Below are positions 1 through 10,316 of a DNA stretch of 64,000 nucleotides, one piece after another (the first letter of the stretch is position 1; the number at the start of each line of letters is the position of its first letter). Source of the DNA: Pararhizobium qamdonense (GTDB lineage: Bacteria > Pseudomonadota > Alphaproteobacteria > Rhizobiales > Rhizobiaceae); contig NZ_CP119567.1 in the NCBI RefSeq assembly GCF_029277445.1, positions 682,001 through 746,000 of the forward strand. The letters run 5' to 3'. A program made the position numbers and the translations under genes. A model generated the notes under the pieces. The model did no database searches. It was given only the letters and a program-made list of their open reading frames with translations, and had not been told where the DNA came from.

Positions 1-1633
1 CGCCATTGTCCGGACGGCCAACCCAGACGCCCAGAACGTAGCGGCCATCGAACCCGACGGACCAGGCATCGCGGTAGCCGTAGCTCGTGCCGGTCTTGTA
101 GGCGATGCCGCGCTGGACGGCGCCTGCGGGCGGCAACACGCCCGAAAGAATATCGGCGATCTGCCAGGTGGCAACGGCGTCGAGAAGCGGTTCGTTTTCA
201 AGTGCGCCCGGTTGCTCGCGAATCCCGTCGCCAAGCCGGACCGGCTTGCCGCGATTGGCAAGGCCGGCATAGAGCTGCACGAGATCCTTCAGGTTGATCC
301 CCAAGCCGCCAAGGCCGATGGCCAGGCCCGGCGCCTCGTTCGCAGGCAGGGTAGGCCTCACCTCGGCGCGGCGGAAGCGCACCATCAGGCGCGTTGGGCC
401 GACGGCGTCCAGCAGCCGCACGGCAGGAACATTGAGCGACAATTGCAGGGCTTGGCGGATGCTGACATCGCCCTGATAGGTCATGTCGAAATTGCGCGGC
501 CGGTAGCCGAAGAAATCTGCGGGCCGGTCTTCGATGATGGTTTCCTGGGACACCAGCCCCTCCTCGAAGGCGAGGCCATAGATGAACGGCTTCAGCGTCG
601 AGCCGGGCGAGCGGGAAATGCGCGTCATGTCGATCCAGCCGGAGCGGCTGGCATCGAAATAATCCGCCGACCCGAGTTCGCCGACAATCTCGCCGGTGCG
701 CGCATCGGCCATGACCATGGCGATCGAGACCTTGGGCCCAAGACGCGCGGCAGCCTCCTTGGCGACGGTTTCCAGCCCCTTCTGGATATTTCGGCGCAGC
801 GTCGTCTGGTGCTGGATAACCGCAGGATCTTTTCGCCGCGCCGCTTCTGCGACATGGGCTGCAAAGGCCGGCAATTGCAGACGGCGCTCCGGCACGGCGG
901 TCAGGGCAGCGCGTTCCGCCTCCCCTTCACCGATCACGGCGGAAACGGCCATGCGCTCCAAAACCCGTTGCCGCGCCGTCTCGGCGGCTTTCAGATGACG
1001 GTCGGGGCGGCGCTTTTCCGGGAGTTGGGGAAGCGCCACCAGAAGGGCTGCTTCCGATACGGTCAAACGCCGGGGCTCCTTGCCGAAATAGGCAAGGCTT
1101 GCCGCACGAATGCCCTCCAGATTGCCGCCATAGGGCGCGTGGGTGAGGTAAAGATCGAGGATTTCGGCCTTGCTCAGGCGGCGTTCGATTTGCACGGCGC
1201 GGGCCAGCTGGCGGAACTTTGCAGCAAACGACCGGCCTTCCCGCGGCTCGATCAGCCGTGCCACCTGCATCGACAGCGTCGAGGCGCCCGAGACGATCCG
1301 CCCGTGGGTGGCGAACTGCCAGGCGGCGCGCACCAGGGCGATGGGATCGACGCCCTTGTGCTCGAAGAAGCGCTGATCCTCATAGGCGATCAACATGCGC
1401 ACGAACTGAGGATCGACGTCCTTTGCCGTCGTCTGCAGCCGCCAGCGGCCCTGCGGCGTCGCAAAGGCCCGCAACAGCTGTCCGTCCGCATCGAGCACTT
1501 CGGCAGAGACCGTACGCGCTTGCTCAAGCGGCGGCGGATAGGCGTGGTCCGCCGTATCTATGCCGAACATGATGGCGACGCATAGAAGGGCCGAGCCCAC
1601 CAACGCGCCGCAGATTTTTGCCCATAGAGCCAT
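1..1633 (-). CDS. pbpC: Penicillin-binding protein 1C, 3' end cut by window edge
   Basis: Bifunctional peptidoglycan synthase: an N-terminal glycosyltransferase (GT51) polymerises lipid II and a transpeptidase cross-links stem peptides in the periplasm. Translating the minus strand from the ATG at 1633 gives 544 residues before the window ends. One N-terminal membrane anchor spans about residues 5-25. The GT51 signature YEDQRFFEHKGVD holds the catalytic Glu85, followed by GASTLSMQVARL. The transpeptidase SxxK motif reads STLK and its KTGTS motif lies near nucleotides 85-95. The C-terminal part of the transpeptidase and the usual BiPBP_C domain lie outside the window. The start overlaps the stop of the upstream alpha-2-macroglobulin gene (TAATG), so translation is probably coupled. 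This pairing is the classic pbpC-yfhM arrangement. Confidence 0.93.
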   Translation of the reverse strand, partial: MALWAKICGALVGSALLCVAIMFGIDTADHAYPPPLEQARTVSAEVLDADGQLLRAFATPQGRWRLQTTAKDVDPQFVRMLIAYEDQRFFEHKGVDPIALVRAAWQFATHGRIVSGASTLSMQVARLIEPREGRSFAAKFRQLARAVQIERRLSKAEILDLYLTHAPYGGNLEGIRAASLAYFGKEPRRLTVSEAALLVALPQLPEKRRPDRHLKAAETARQRVLERMAVSAVIGEGEAERAALTAVPERRLQLPAFAAHVAEAARRKDPAVIQHQTTLRRNIQKGLETVAKEAAARLGPKVSIAMVMADARTGEIVGELGSADYFDASRSGWIDMTRISRSPGSTLKPFIYGLAFEEGLVSQETIIEDRPADFFGYRPRNFDMTYQGDVSIRQALQLSLNVPAVRLLDAVGPTRLMVRFRRAEVRPTLPANEAPGLAIGLGGLGINLKDLVQLYAGLANRGKPVRLGDGIREQPGALENEPLLDAVATWQIADILSGVLPPAGAVQRGIAYKTGTSYGYRDAWSVGFDGRYVLGVWVGRPDNG

Positions 1634-4600
1634 TATTCGACCGCCTGAACCTCCATGCGCCCCATCGCGGAGCGCGCGGAGAATTGCGGCCGGTACATGT
1701 CCTCGATGCTGGCAGCCGGATGATCGTAGGTGCCCGGCGTCACGGCACGAACCACATAGGCAACGGTGATCGAGCGGTTATCACCCGCTGTCCGGTCGAA
1801 GGCAGCAACGAAACGGTCGTTGCGGAACTCCGTATGGGCAGCCTCGATTTCGCCGATCCATTCGAAGTTCGACAGTTTGGCACTATCAACCAGGGTCGGA
1901 TTGTCGATCTCGAAACCGGCGGGCAGGAGGTCGGTAATCAGCACGCGCGACGGCCACGTATTGCTTTCCGTGGCGTTGATAACGACGACGTAACGCTCGT
2001 TCTGCCTGGCCTGCGTGACATTCGCCTCCTCACCGTCGAGCGTATAATAGGTCCGCTCGATGCTGAAGCCGTTGCCGCCGGCGGGCAGCGGGAATGCGGG
2101 CGCAGCAACCGTCGTGACGACGGCGGCAACCGGTTCGCTCGACCGGTTGGTGATCGTCACCGGCTGATCGAGAACCTCGTCGCCGCTCAGCCGTGCTGCA
2201 TAACCACCGCTGCGCGGTGTCCCGTTAATGTCGAGACTGAGGTCGGTGTCGCCGCCTTGAATGGCGCGGGCGGCCATCAGCGTCCACATCTGCTCCTGCG
2301 TGCTCGTATAGGATTTCTGTTCCCACTCGCGGGCAACGATCTTGGCGAGTTGCGGGATGATCGTTGGTACCGGCCGGGCTTCCGCTGCCAGCGTTAAAAC
2401 CGCAGCGTCGTCGCGCAAGGCCGAGCCGTAGTCGGACCGGTCAAGGCTTGCATCACTTGCCGACATCGACATTTGCAGCGCATCCTCGAAAATACTCTGC
2501 GAACGCTGCGCATCGCCGTAAAGGGCGAGAGCCGCAGCCAGATGCCCTTTCGACAGCGGCGTCGGGAATTCCGCAAGCTTGGTGTCGGCGTAATATCTGA
2601 GATCGCTGATCGCAGCCTTGCGGTTGCGGGCCAGCACATAGAGAGAATAGGCAATCTCATTGCCTTGGCTCTTCATGTCCACATCGTAGCTCAGCGCATT
2701 CTGCAGGTTATCGAGCGCCTGCACCATGGCCTGGTCCGGCACCTGGTATTTCTGCTCGCGGGCGCGTGTCAGGAAGTCCGTGACATAGGCGTCCAGCCAG
2801 AGATCGCCGGAACCGGGGCTCCAGAGGCCGAAACTGCCGGTCGAGGACTGATAGGACAGAACCCGGTAGATCGCTTCCTGAACGCGCTTCTGGACATCGC
2901 CATCCTCCGGCAGGCCGGACTGCTTAGCGAGTTCACTCAGATACAGCAGTGGCAGCGCCCGGCTGGTCGTCTGTTCGGCGCAACCATAGGGGTAGCGGTC
3001 GAGCGATGTCAGCAATGCCGGAATATCGAAGGCGGCAGAGCGGGTGACGCTGATGCTGACGGCCGATCCCTGCAGCATGCTTTCGGCCAGAAGGTCGCCA
3101 TCGACCTTCAGGCTGGCATTCGGCTCGATAGTGATGGGGTGGCGGGTCGTCACCGGCAGGGCTGCGGGCCGGACCGGAACCGAAACCGACTGCTGCAGCG
3201 AAAGCCCGTCGGCGCTCGTCAGCTCGATCGAGATCGCGCCGTCACCCGGATGGACGCCGGACAGCGGCAGAGTGAGGTCGAATTTACCGCCGGGCTTGAC
3301 GTTGAAGGTCTGCTCGGCTTGCGCCGCATCGATCACTACGGAGGAACTGCTCGTCACCTTCAGGTTCATGTCGCCGGCAGCGCCATCGGTATTGGCGATG
3401 TCGAGCCGAAGCTCCGCCTTATCTCCGGGCGCCAGGAACTGCGGCAGGCTTGCCGTGACCACGACCGGATCGCGAATGACGACATCGGTTGAGGCATGCC
3501 CGACGCCGGCCTTCGACCAGGCGACAGCCATGACCCGGGCGGTTCCGTTGAATTGCGGGATGTCGAAGCTGATAATCGCTTTGCCGTTCGCATCCAGCTG
3601 AACCGGACCGGAGAAGAACGCCACCAGTTTTTCGGTCGGCGGCTTGCCCTGCAGCGCCATCTGGCCGCCGTCGCCACCGGTGCGCAGGCGCCCGGTCGCC
3701 CCGAGCGAGCCGTCGATCAAACGCCCGTAGAGGTCGCGGATTTCGAGGCCGAGCTGGCGCTGGCCGAAATACCATCCGGCCGGATCGGGCGCTTCATAGC
3801 GCGTCAGGTTGAGAATACCCACATCGACGGCGGCAACCGTGACATAGGCTTCCTCGCCCACCCCTGCCCCGGTCACGGCGACCGGAATATTCAGCGTCTG
3901 GCGTGGCAGCGTCTTTTCCGGCAGGTCGAGCGTGACGGAGAGCTTGCGCTCTGCGGGATCCACAGCCAGCCATTTGATGCCGATGGAGCGCATCGGCATG
4001 CGGCTTTCCTGCGCATCGCCCGGACGATAGAGCGTTGCCGTGACATAGGCGCCCGCGCCGAAATCGGCGGTGATCGGAATATCGACCTCGCCGCCCTCGG
4101 CCGGGATCGACGCGGTCTGCGTGGCGATCAGCTTTTCCGAGCCGATCGTCACCAGGACTTCGCCGCCAAAACGCGGCGACACGCGCAACTTGGCGGTGTC
4201 GCCGATCGCGTAATTCTGCTTGTCGAGCGCAACCTCCAGGCCATCCGGCGTTTCCGTCGAGCTTGCGGTGACATACCAGCCGGAATCGAACTCGACGCTG
4301 GAGGCCGGGCCGTCGATATCGGCGGTTTCCACTTCGAGCATGTAGCGGCCCCAACCGGCCGAGATGGCGATCTCGCCGCCATCCGTGGTGACGTCCAGGG
4401 TGCCGTTCGAGACCTGCTTGGTGGATGTGACCGGTTCATATTTCCAGGCGGTACCGTCGCGATACCACTGATAATCCTGTTCGACACGCAGCAGCTTCCA
4501 GGTCAGGCCGGTCTTGGCCTGCTTGGCGCCGCTCTCGTCGATGGCAATGACGTGGAACTTGCCGACGGCGTTTTCCGCGAGATCGCCGGAAAATTCCGGC

Positions 4601-7083
4601 TTGATGCCGATCATGGCGCCCGCCGGTTTGACAGGCAGTGTGAGGGAACGTTCGACGGCGCGGCCGCCGGCCTCCTGGACACGCACGGTGATATTGGCGT
4701 TGAGCAATTGCGTGGTCGAGGGCACGTCCGTCAACGTGACGTCGAAGGTGGCCTTGCCATCCTCGTCCAGCGGCTCCAGTCCCTCAAGAGTGGTACGGCT
4801 GTCTTCCGTCGCCTCTTCGTCGGCAAGACCAAACAGGTAGCCCTTGAAATCTTCAGTTTCGCGGGTCGGTTTCAGGCCGACTTCACCTTCGAGCTCCAGG
4901 CCAGCGGCCGGGGCGCCATAGAGGAAGCGGCCGTCGATGGTGACTGGTACCGGCGTATCGATCTCGATCTGCTTGGCTGTGCTTGCCATGTCGAATTCGA
5001 CCCGGTCGGGCACGAAGTCATCGACCTGGAATTGCTTCTCGCTGATCGCCGTACCCTTCGGATCGGTGAAGATCTGCACGGTCCAGGTGCCGCGCATGGC
5101 ATTGGGCTGCAGAGGCAGATCAAGCGCATAGCCGCCGGCCAGGCCACCGTCGCTGACAACGCGGCGATCCTCGACGCCGTCGGGGCGCATGAAGATGAAG
5201 GTCAGCGGCAGTTTTTCAATCGCGATCGAGGCGCTGTCGCGGGCCAGTGCGGAGACATGCACGGTTTCACCAGCGCGGTAGATGCCGCGTTCCGTCCAGG
5301 TCAGCACGTCGATGGCGCCAGGCGCCGCACGGCCGGTGACGCCGCGGTCGGAAAGATCGAAACCGGCGCGGGTCAGGTCGAGGAAAACATAGTCGTCATC
5401 GCCGCTCTGTGCGGTGATGACAGCCGGTGTCATGGCGGCCGTGCCGCGCAGCAGGCCGGCATCGAATGTCGCGCGGCCGTCAGCGTCGGTGGTCGATGTG
5501 CCGAGCACTTCATTGTTCTTGGCAAGCAAGGTCAGTTCGATCCCGGCCATCTGCTTGGCCGATGCCAGCGAACGGGCAAAGACGGAGAGCCCGTCGGTCC
5601 CGGAATAGGTGGAAAGCCCGATATCCGAGATGACGAACCATTGCGTTGCCTGGCTGTCCCATTCGTTGCGGGCGCCCGTGGCCGAAACGGCGGTCAAAAC
5701 ATAGACGCCCGGCTTGCGCTGCGGCAGCGCTTCATCGACCGGGAAACTCGTCACGACTTCCTTGTTGAGATCGGTCGCAATGTCGATCGATCCCTGCCAG
5801 ACCATTTCGCCGTTTTCATCCTGGATGCGCTGGGCACTATAGCCATCGAGCTGCGTCAGGAATTGCGAGGCCGTCAGCAGCGAGGCGATGTTGCGGTCGC
5901 CGATGCGGTAGAGTTTCAGATTGGCGCTGGCGGTGTTTACAGAAACGATCGGAATGCCACGGCGGGCCGTGCCCGGCAGAACGAAACTGTCGCCGGTAAA
6001 GCGGACCATCGCGGCGCGGTCGGGAATGTAGACGTCGAGATTGACATTGGCTTCCAGCGGCTCCTCGACGGAAGACGGAAGTCCCGAGCGCAAGGCAATC
6101 TTGTAACGCTGCCCGTGGGTCAGGCCCTCGACGCAGATTTCGCTGCCCTTGGCTTCGAGAGCCTTGGGCGTGGCGCCGTCCAGGAGAACGAACGGCGTGT
6201 AATCGACACCGGCCTTGACCAGCGGCTCGGAAAACTGGACGCAGACCCGTGGCGTGGCGCTGTCGGAATCGATCTTATGTTCGGTCACGCGAAAACCCTG
6301 GCGCGAGCGCAGGTCCGTGTAATCGGCCCGGACGGATTTCGCCTCGACCAGCGCCAGGCTGGCCTTGTAGGCGCTGAGTGCGGCCCGAAAATTCTCGGTA
6401 TTTTTCAGTGCGGTGGCGAGAACTTCCAATGCCTCTGCCCGCGCCTGCGTGGTGCGCGACAGCTGATAGGCATTCAGCGCTGCAAGCGATGCCTGGGTGG
6501 CGAAATCGGAATTGCCGTAAACGCGATTGGCAGCGCGCGCCGCTTCGATCCACAAGGCGCCGTCATCGGGCGTGATGGCGAGCGCGCCCTGAAAGGCTTT
6601 CAAGGCCGGGGCGACATTGCCGGCCGCGAGCTCGCGATAGGCCGCGTCCTTGCGGCCCTTCAGCCCCAGCGCGTCCTGGTCCGACAGCACAGAAAGATTG
6701 TCTTTGGTGGCGCGGGCGTCAGTGAGCAGCTGTTCGGTGACGAACGGCAAGGCCGGGGGGGCGCCAATATCCGGTTCTGCCGAGGCAGCATCGACAACCT
6801 TGCCGGCGACAGCGCCGGCGAATGTGTTCAACGTGTTATAGTCGGATTTGAGAAAGCACCATTTCACCTTCGGATTATAGGTGAAGGCGCGGCAGGATGT
6901 ATCTGCGACACAGATTTTTTCGCAATCGCCAAGGGAGACATTCTGTTGCGTGCGCAGGTCGAAGCCGAAATAATCGCCGTCCTGCGTGGTGACGATATGC
7001 CTGCCCTGCTCCGCCGCCTGAACTGCGGGCGAAAACGCCAGAACACTGAGAACAAGTGCTGATAACCGGATAAACGCGCGCAT
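1633..7083 (-). CDS. Alpha-2-macroglobulin family protein with N-terminal PAN domain
   Basis: Bacterial alpha-2-macroglobulins are periplasmic traps that bind attacking proteases through an internal thioester and are thought to work beside PBP1C, which repairs the wall. The protein is 1816 residues, somewhat longer than E. coli YfhM. A signal peptide (MRAFIRLSALVLSVLAFSP, cleaved near AVQA) is followed by a cysteine-rich PAN/apple-like segment (about residues 25-85). A repeat-like helical stretch (about 115-230), MG domains including MG2, and the thioester/complement-like domain follow. The thioester motif is intact: GCAEQ with Cys1368 and Gln1371. I chose the ATG at 7083, which has GGAGG 10 nt upstream; a TTG six bases further upstream sits too close to that site. 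The stop overlaps the pbpC start by one base. Confidence 0.93.
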   Translation of the reverse strand: MRAFIRLSALVLSVLAFSPAVQAAEQGRHIVTTQDGDYFGFDLRTQQNVSLGDCEKICVADTSCRAFTYNPKVKWCFLKSDYNTLNTFAGAVAGKVVDAASAEPDIGAPPALPFVTEQLLTDARATKDNLSVLSDQDALGLKGRKDAAYRELAAGNVAPALKAFQGALAITPDDGALWIEAARAANRVYGNSDFATQASLAALNAYQLSRTTQARAEALEVLATALKNTENFRAALSAYKASLALVEAKSVRADYTDLRSRQGFRVTEHKIDSDSATPRVCVQFSEPLVKAGVDYTPFVLLDGATPKALEAKGSEICVEGLTHGQRYKIALRSGLPSSVEEPLEANVNLDVYIPDRAAMVRFTGDSFVLPGTARRGIPIVSVNTASANLKLYRIGDRNIASLLTASQFLTQLDGYSAQRIQDENGEMVWQGSIDIATDLNKEVVTSFPVDEALPQRKPGVYVLTAVSATGARNEWDSQATQWFVISDIGLSTYSGTDGLSVFARSLASAKQMAGIELTLLAKNNEVLGTSTTDADGRATFDAGLLRGTAAMTPAVITAQSGDDDYVFLDLTRAGFDLSDRGVTGRAAPGAIDVLTWTERGIYRAGETVHVSALARDSASIAIEKLPLTFIFMRPDGVEDRRVVSDGGLAGGYALDLPLQPNAMRGTWTVQIFTDPKGTAISEKQFQVDDFVPDRVEFDMASTAKQIEIDTPVPVTIDGRFLYGAPAAGLELEGEVGLKPTRETEDFKGYLFGLADEEATEDSRTTLEGLEPLDEDGKATFDVTLTDVPSTTQLLNANITVRVQEAGGRAVERSLTLPVKPAGAMIGIKPEFSGDLAENAVGKFHVIAIDESGAKQAKTGLTWKLLRVEQDYQWYRDGTAWKYEPVTSTKQVSNGTLDVTTDGGEIAISAGWGRYMLEVETADIDGPASSVEFDSGWYVTASSTETPDGLEVALDKQNYAIGDTAKLRVSPRFGGEVLVTIGSEKLIATQTASIPAEGGEVDIPITADFGAGAYVTATLYRPGDAQESRMPMRSIGIKWLAVDPAERKLSVTLDLPEKTLPRQTLNIPVAVTGAGVGEEAYVTVAAVDVGILNLTRYEAPDPAGWYFGQRQLGLEIRDLYGRLIDGSLGATGRLRTGGDGGQMALQGKPPTEKLVAFFSGPVQLDANGKAIISFDIPQFNGTARVMAVAWSKAGVGHASTDVVIRDPVVVTASLPQFLAPGDKAELRLDIANTDGAAGDMNLKVTSSSSVVIDAAQAEQTFNVKPGGKFDLTLPLSGVHPGDGAISIELTSADGLSLQQSVSVPVRPAALPVTTRHPITIEPNASLKVDGDLLAESMLQGSAVSISVTRSAAFDIPALLTSLDRYPYGCAEQTTSRALPLLYLSELAKQSGLPEDGDVQKRVQEAIYRVLSYQSSTGSFGLWSPGSGDLWLDAYVTDFLTRAREQKYQVPDQAMVQALDNLQNALSYDVDMKSQGNEIAYSLYVLARNRKAAISDLRYYADTKLAEFPTPLSKGHLAAALALYGDAQRSQSIFEDALQMSMSASDASLDRSDYGSALRDDAAVLTLAAEARPVPTIIPQLAKIVAREWEQKSYTSTQEQMWTLMAARAIQGGDTDLSLDINGTPRSGGYAARLSGDEVLDQPVTITNRSSEPVAAVVTTVAAPAFPLPAGGNGFSIERTYYTLDGEEANVTQARQNERYVVVINATESNTWPSRVLITDLLPAGFEIDNPTLVDSAKLSNFEWIGEIEAAHTEFRNDRFVAAFDRTAGDNRSITVAYVVRAVTPGTYDHPAASIEDMYRPQFSARSAMGRMEVQAVE

Positions 7084-7211
7084 AGACAAAAGTCCTCCCC
7101 AACGCTGCCGTTTTGAACCGGTTTACTCTTTAGGCTCGCCTTAAGCTTGTCAACCGGACTTCGGCAGCGGCTGTTGTATAGCCACTGCCCTGGTTAACGG
7201 TTGAATGTTAC

Positions 7212-7239
7212 GATTTATTCGTTCCACCGCGAACAAATC
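7212..7239 (-). terminator. Stem-loop downstream of ssuD
   Basis: Arms 7212-7221 and 7230-7239 pair over 10 positions, one of them a G-U wobble on the minus strand, around an 8-nt loop. It lies 23 nt past the ssuD stop and upstream of the macroglobulin gene. No long U tract follows, so it may be a processing or stability hairpin instead of a full intrinsic terminator. Confidence 0.4.
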
Positions 7240-7261
7240 CGCCGATAGCGTTTTCGTCAGC

Positions 7262-8431
7262 TCAGGATTGCGACACCTTGAGCGGAGGACGGTGATCCCC
7301 GGCAATGGTTTCGCCGAACGGACCGGTATTGGCGCTCGCCTTGTGGGACTTGACCGGGTGGTTGAGGGGAAGATTGGGCAGCACCAGTTCGCCGAACCGG
7401 TACGCCTCTTCCAGATGCGGATAGCCGGAAAAGATGAAGGTATCGATGCCGATCTGACGGTACTCGTCGATCCGCGCCTTGACCTGATCAGGATCGCCCA
7501 CGAGTGCGGTCCCCGCACCGCCGCGCACCAGGCCGACGCCCGCCCACAGGTTCGGGCTGATTTCCAGCTTGTCCTTGCTGCCGCCATGCAGCTTGCTCAT
7601 CCGGCTTTGGCCGACGGAATCCATCCGCTCGAAAACCTTCTGGGCGGCAGCAATCGTATCCTCATCGACATATTTGATCAGTTCGTCAGCAGCGGTCCAC
7701 GCCTCCTTTGCGGTCTCGCGGACGATGACGTGAAGGCGGATACCGAAAGTGACCTCGCGGCCTTCGGCTTGCGCAAGTGCCCGCACCTCCGCCACCTTCT
7801 TTTCCACATCCTCGGGCGGTTCGCCCCAAGTCAGGTATTTGTCGATCGTGCGGGCGGCGACCTGCTGGCCGACACCGGAGGAGCCGCCAAAATAGAGCGG
7901 CGGGTGCGGGTCCTGGACCGGCTTGAACAGTAGCCGTGCGTCCTCGATATCGAAATGCTTGCTCTTGGTTGTGACCTCTTCGCCGCGCAGCACGGCCTTG
8001 TAGATATTGATGAACTCTTCGGTGACCTCGTAGCGTTCCTCATGCGAATAGTGAATGCCGTCGCCCTTGTTCTCGATCGGGTCGCCACCGGTGACGACAT
8101 TGATCAGCAGGCGGCCGTTGGAGATGCGATCGAGCGTCGCGGTCATGCGGGCGGCGAGCGTCGGGCTGAGCAGGCCGGGACGCACGGCGACGAGATAGCG
8201 CAGCTTTTCCGTCAGCGGCGCCAGCGCCGAGGCAACGATCCAGCTGTCCTCACAGCTGCGGCCGGTCGGGATCAAGACGCCGAAATAGCCGAGCGTATCG
8301 GCTGCCTGGGCGACCTGCTTCAGGTAGTTGAGATCGACATTGCGGCCGCCGATCGAGGTGCCGAGATAACGGCTGTCGCCATGGGTCGGCAGAAACCAGA
8401 GAACGTCGATCTTTTCCGGAACGGGGCTCAT
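7262..8431 (-). CDS. ssuD: FMNH2-dependent alkanesulfonate monooxygenase
   Basis: Cleaves the C-S bond of C1-C14 alkanesulfonates with FMNH2 and oxygen, releasing sulfite and an aldehyde for sulfur supply. The 389-residue protein belongs to the bacterial luciferase-like (LLM) fold and follows E. coli SsuD almost throughout: [14 protein letters not shown] near the N-terminus, [12 protein letters not shown] with the conserved active-site Cys, a central [29 protein letters not shown] with the conserved His, and [20 protein letters not shown]. The length matches the family (about 380). No ssuE reductase or ssuABC transporter lies beside it, so the reduced flavin and substrate import must come from elsewhere. 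The AT-rich stretch near 8505-8540 upstream is a likely promoter region. Confidence 0.95.
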   Translation of the reverse strand: MSPVPEKIDVLWFLPTHGDSRYLGTSIGGRNVDLNYLKQVAQAADTLGYFGVLIPTGRSCEDSWIVASALAPLTEKLRYLVAVRPGLLSPTLAARMTATLDRISNGRLLINVVTGGDPIENKGDGIHYSHEERYEVTEEFINIYKAVLRGEEVTTKSKHFDIEDARLLFKPVQDPHPPLYFGGSSGVGQQVAARTIDKYLTWGEPPEDVEKKVAEVRALAQAEGREVTFGIRLHVIVRETAKEAWTAADELIKYVDEDTIAAAQKVFERMDSVGQSRMSKLHGGSKDKLEISPNLWAGVGLVRGGAGTALVGDPDQVKARIDEYRQIGIDTFIFSGYPHLEEAYRFGELVLPNLPLNHPVKSHKASANTGPFGETIAGDHRPPLKVSQS

Positions 8432-8679
8432 ATGCGATTGTCTCCAGCATGGTCTGATAGGAAATGGGTCATCGCGCCTATTTTTTCCGGGATCGGCCGG
8501 GATCGCAAAATTATAATATCTATAAATTTTCTTGTGAAAGGAAAATCCGTTCGCGTTGGCGGCCTTCTTGAGGCGTTACACCCGGCAATGGACGGGCCAG
8601 CTGTTCACACGGAATTGGATGGCCCGGCTCAGAAACGGCAGAGTTCGGGCCAGCTTGTGGCAAGGGTCATGACCGGATA

Positions 8680-10077
8680 TCAGCTTGCCTGCAATTGCGG
8701 CAGAGACCGGGCGCCGATCAAAGTCGCGGCCGCATAGGTTTGCGTGACAATCTCAGGAACAAGATCGATATCGGGCAGCGAGCCGAGACCGAGCGGGCCG
8801 ACAGCGAAGAGACCTGCGGGACGGCCCTTTGGCGTTATGAGTTCGCCTGCGGGGTTGACGGCGAGACCGAGGTCGAGCTCGTCCGTCGCTGCCAGGCCCG
8901 CCTCCAGAAGGTCGGCGACGACGGGGTCCCGAAGATCGGGCGACAGGCAGCGGCAGTCGATCACCTCGTCGGCTGCAAAATGGCTCTCGACCGGCTGGCC
9001 TGCCCACCGCACCAAAAGACCATCCGCCGTGCGTTTCAGGGTGGTTCCGCGCTTGAGTTCCGTCAGGCCGCTGGCCAATTCACGTTCGAGCCTGGCATGT
9101 ACATCGGCCGGGAGGCGGTTGCGATGGCTGTCGTAAATCGCACGCAGATGCCGGTTGAACTGTCTTTTCTCGCTAGGGGGAAGCGATGCCCAAAGGGTGC
9201 GGGCACGTTTGCGCAGGCCGTTCATGGCCGCCTGCCAGCTCCAGCCGTTTTCCTCGGCCTCGGCGCAGGCGTCGCGAACGAAACGGACGATATTGCGCAG
9301 CTGCGATGGCATGGGCTGCGTCGGGAAGACGGCGTCGGCCGGCATGCGGGTATGCGGTTGCGGCAGGAAACCGCGGCGCGACAGGATGGTGATATGGCCG
9401 GTAAAGCCGCCATCGCGCAATTGCAGAACCTGATCGACGGCGCGCAGGCCATTGCCCATGACGACCACATGCCGCCGGTTCCCGGGACGCTCCATCAAAA
9501 TGGCGTCCATCACCTGCTCGCTTGTCTCCAGCGGCGGTTTCAAACCGTAGCCGGTCGCAAGCACAACTGTGTCATAGACCGCCTCGCCGCCATCGGCCAG
9601 GCTCAGCGTGAACAGGCCGTTATCGTTGCGGCGGATATGGCTGATGCCGTCGTTGGACATCTGCACGGTCACATCCGTGCGCTGCGCCAGCGCCTCGGAA
9701 AAGCGCTGATAGACATAATCGCTGAACGTGGCCTTTGGCACGAAAATCTGTCCGAAACCCGGAATTGCAGCCGACACGGCTTCGCGAAACGGCGCATTGG
9801 CCTGTAGCCAGCGGGTAAAATCCTTCGGCTCGCCGGTCGAAACGGAGAGATCGCGGGCACGGCTGTTAAGAATTTCGGTGGAGCGCGCCGTTGCCAGCGC
9901 CTGTCCGCCGCTGATGATCGGGCGCGGATCAAACATGCGCAGCCGGAATGGCTGATTGACCGACTTCAACAGGGCGATGGCCATCATCAGGCCGGAAAAG
10001 CCGCGGCCGACGATGGCGATCTGCAACGGCTGATCGCCGCGCAGACTGAAGGACGGCGAAAGACCATGAACCGTCAT
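8680..10077 (-). CDS. FAD/NAD(P)-binding oxidoreductase (NAD_binding_9 type)
   Basis: Flavoprotein of unknown substrate, 465 residues. The N-terminal Rossmann motif reads IAIVGRGFSGLMMAIALL (about residues 20-38), and a second dinucleotide-binding stretch includes VVLATGYG and HVVVMGNGLRAVD. The overall layout fits the PF13454-type FAD/NAD(P)-binding proteins. No signal peptide is seen, so it is probably cytoplasmic. The open frame extends 28 codons further upstream, but the ATG at 10077 has a strong GGAGG 7 nt before it. It lies 248 nt upstream of ssuD on the same strand. A role in organosulfur metabolism is a guess from position only. Confidence 0.8.
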   Translation of the reverse strand: MTVHGLSPSFSLRGDQPLQIAIVGRGFSGLMMAIALLKSVNQPFRLRMFDPRPIISGGQALATARSTEILNSRARDLSVSTGEPKDFTRWLQANAPFREAVSAAIPGFGQIFVPKATFSDYVYQRFSEALAQRTDVTVQMSNDGISHIRRNDNGLFTLSLADGGEAVYDTVVLATGYGLKPPLETSEQVMDAILMERPGNRRHVVVMGNGLRAVDQVLQLRDGGFTGHITILSRRGFLPQPHTRMPADAVFPTQPMPSQLRNIVRFVRDACAEAEENGWSWQAAMNGLRKRARTLWASLPPSEKRQFNRHLRAIYDSHRNRLPADVHARLERELASGLTELKRGTTLKRTADGLLVRWAGQPVESHFAADEVIDCRCLSPDLRDPVVADLLEAGLAATDELDLGLAVNPAGELITPKGRPAGLFAVGPLGLGSLPDIDLVPEIVTQTYAAATLIGARSLPQLQAS

Positions 10078-10273
10078 ATCATTTCCTCCCCGCATCACGC
10101 GGCTGGATGGTTGAACCTCGGCACCCCTACTCCAACGCCAGTTCATCAATATGCGGTACATTCACTGTAATTCATTAGTTTAAACACGGACAACCCGCCC
10201 TATCAAGTCGTTTTCACGGCCTGTTAAAACGCGATATGTTTCCGTTACTTAAGTTGCATATATGTGAAGGCTG

Positions 10274-10298
10274 CCGCCCCCGGCAAAGCCGGAAGCGG
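10274..10298 (-). terminator. Stem-loop after the small unknown gene
   Basis: The sequence forms ccggc-aaa-gccgg with an outer ccgc/gcgg extension across a 2x2 internal loop. It lies about 20 nt beyond the stop of the gene at 10317-10709, on the same (minus) strand, and before the FAD oxidoreductase gene. A U-rich tail is lacking. Confidence 0.45.
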
Positions 10299-10316
10299 TC
10301 TGGAACGCCAGAATTC

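Noticed and set aside
3496..7062. A 1188-codon open frame on the plus strand
   Set aside because: It lies antisense to the macroglobulin gene, has no recognisable domain, and reflects high-GC codon bias. The minus-strand protein has clear family features.
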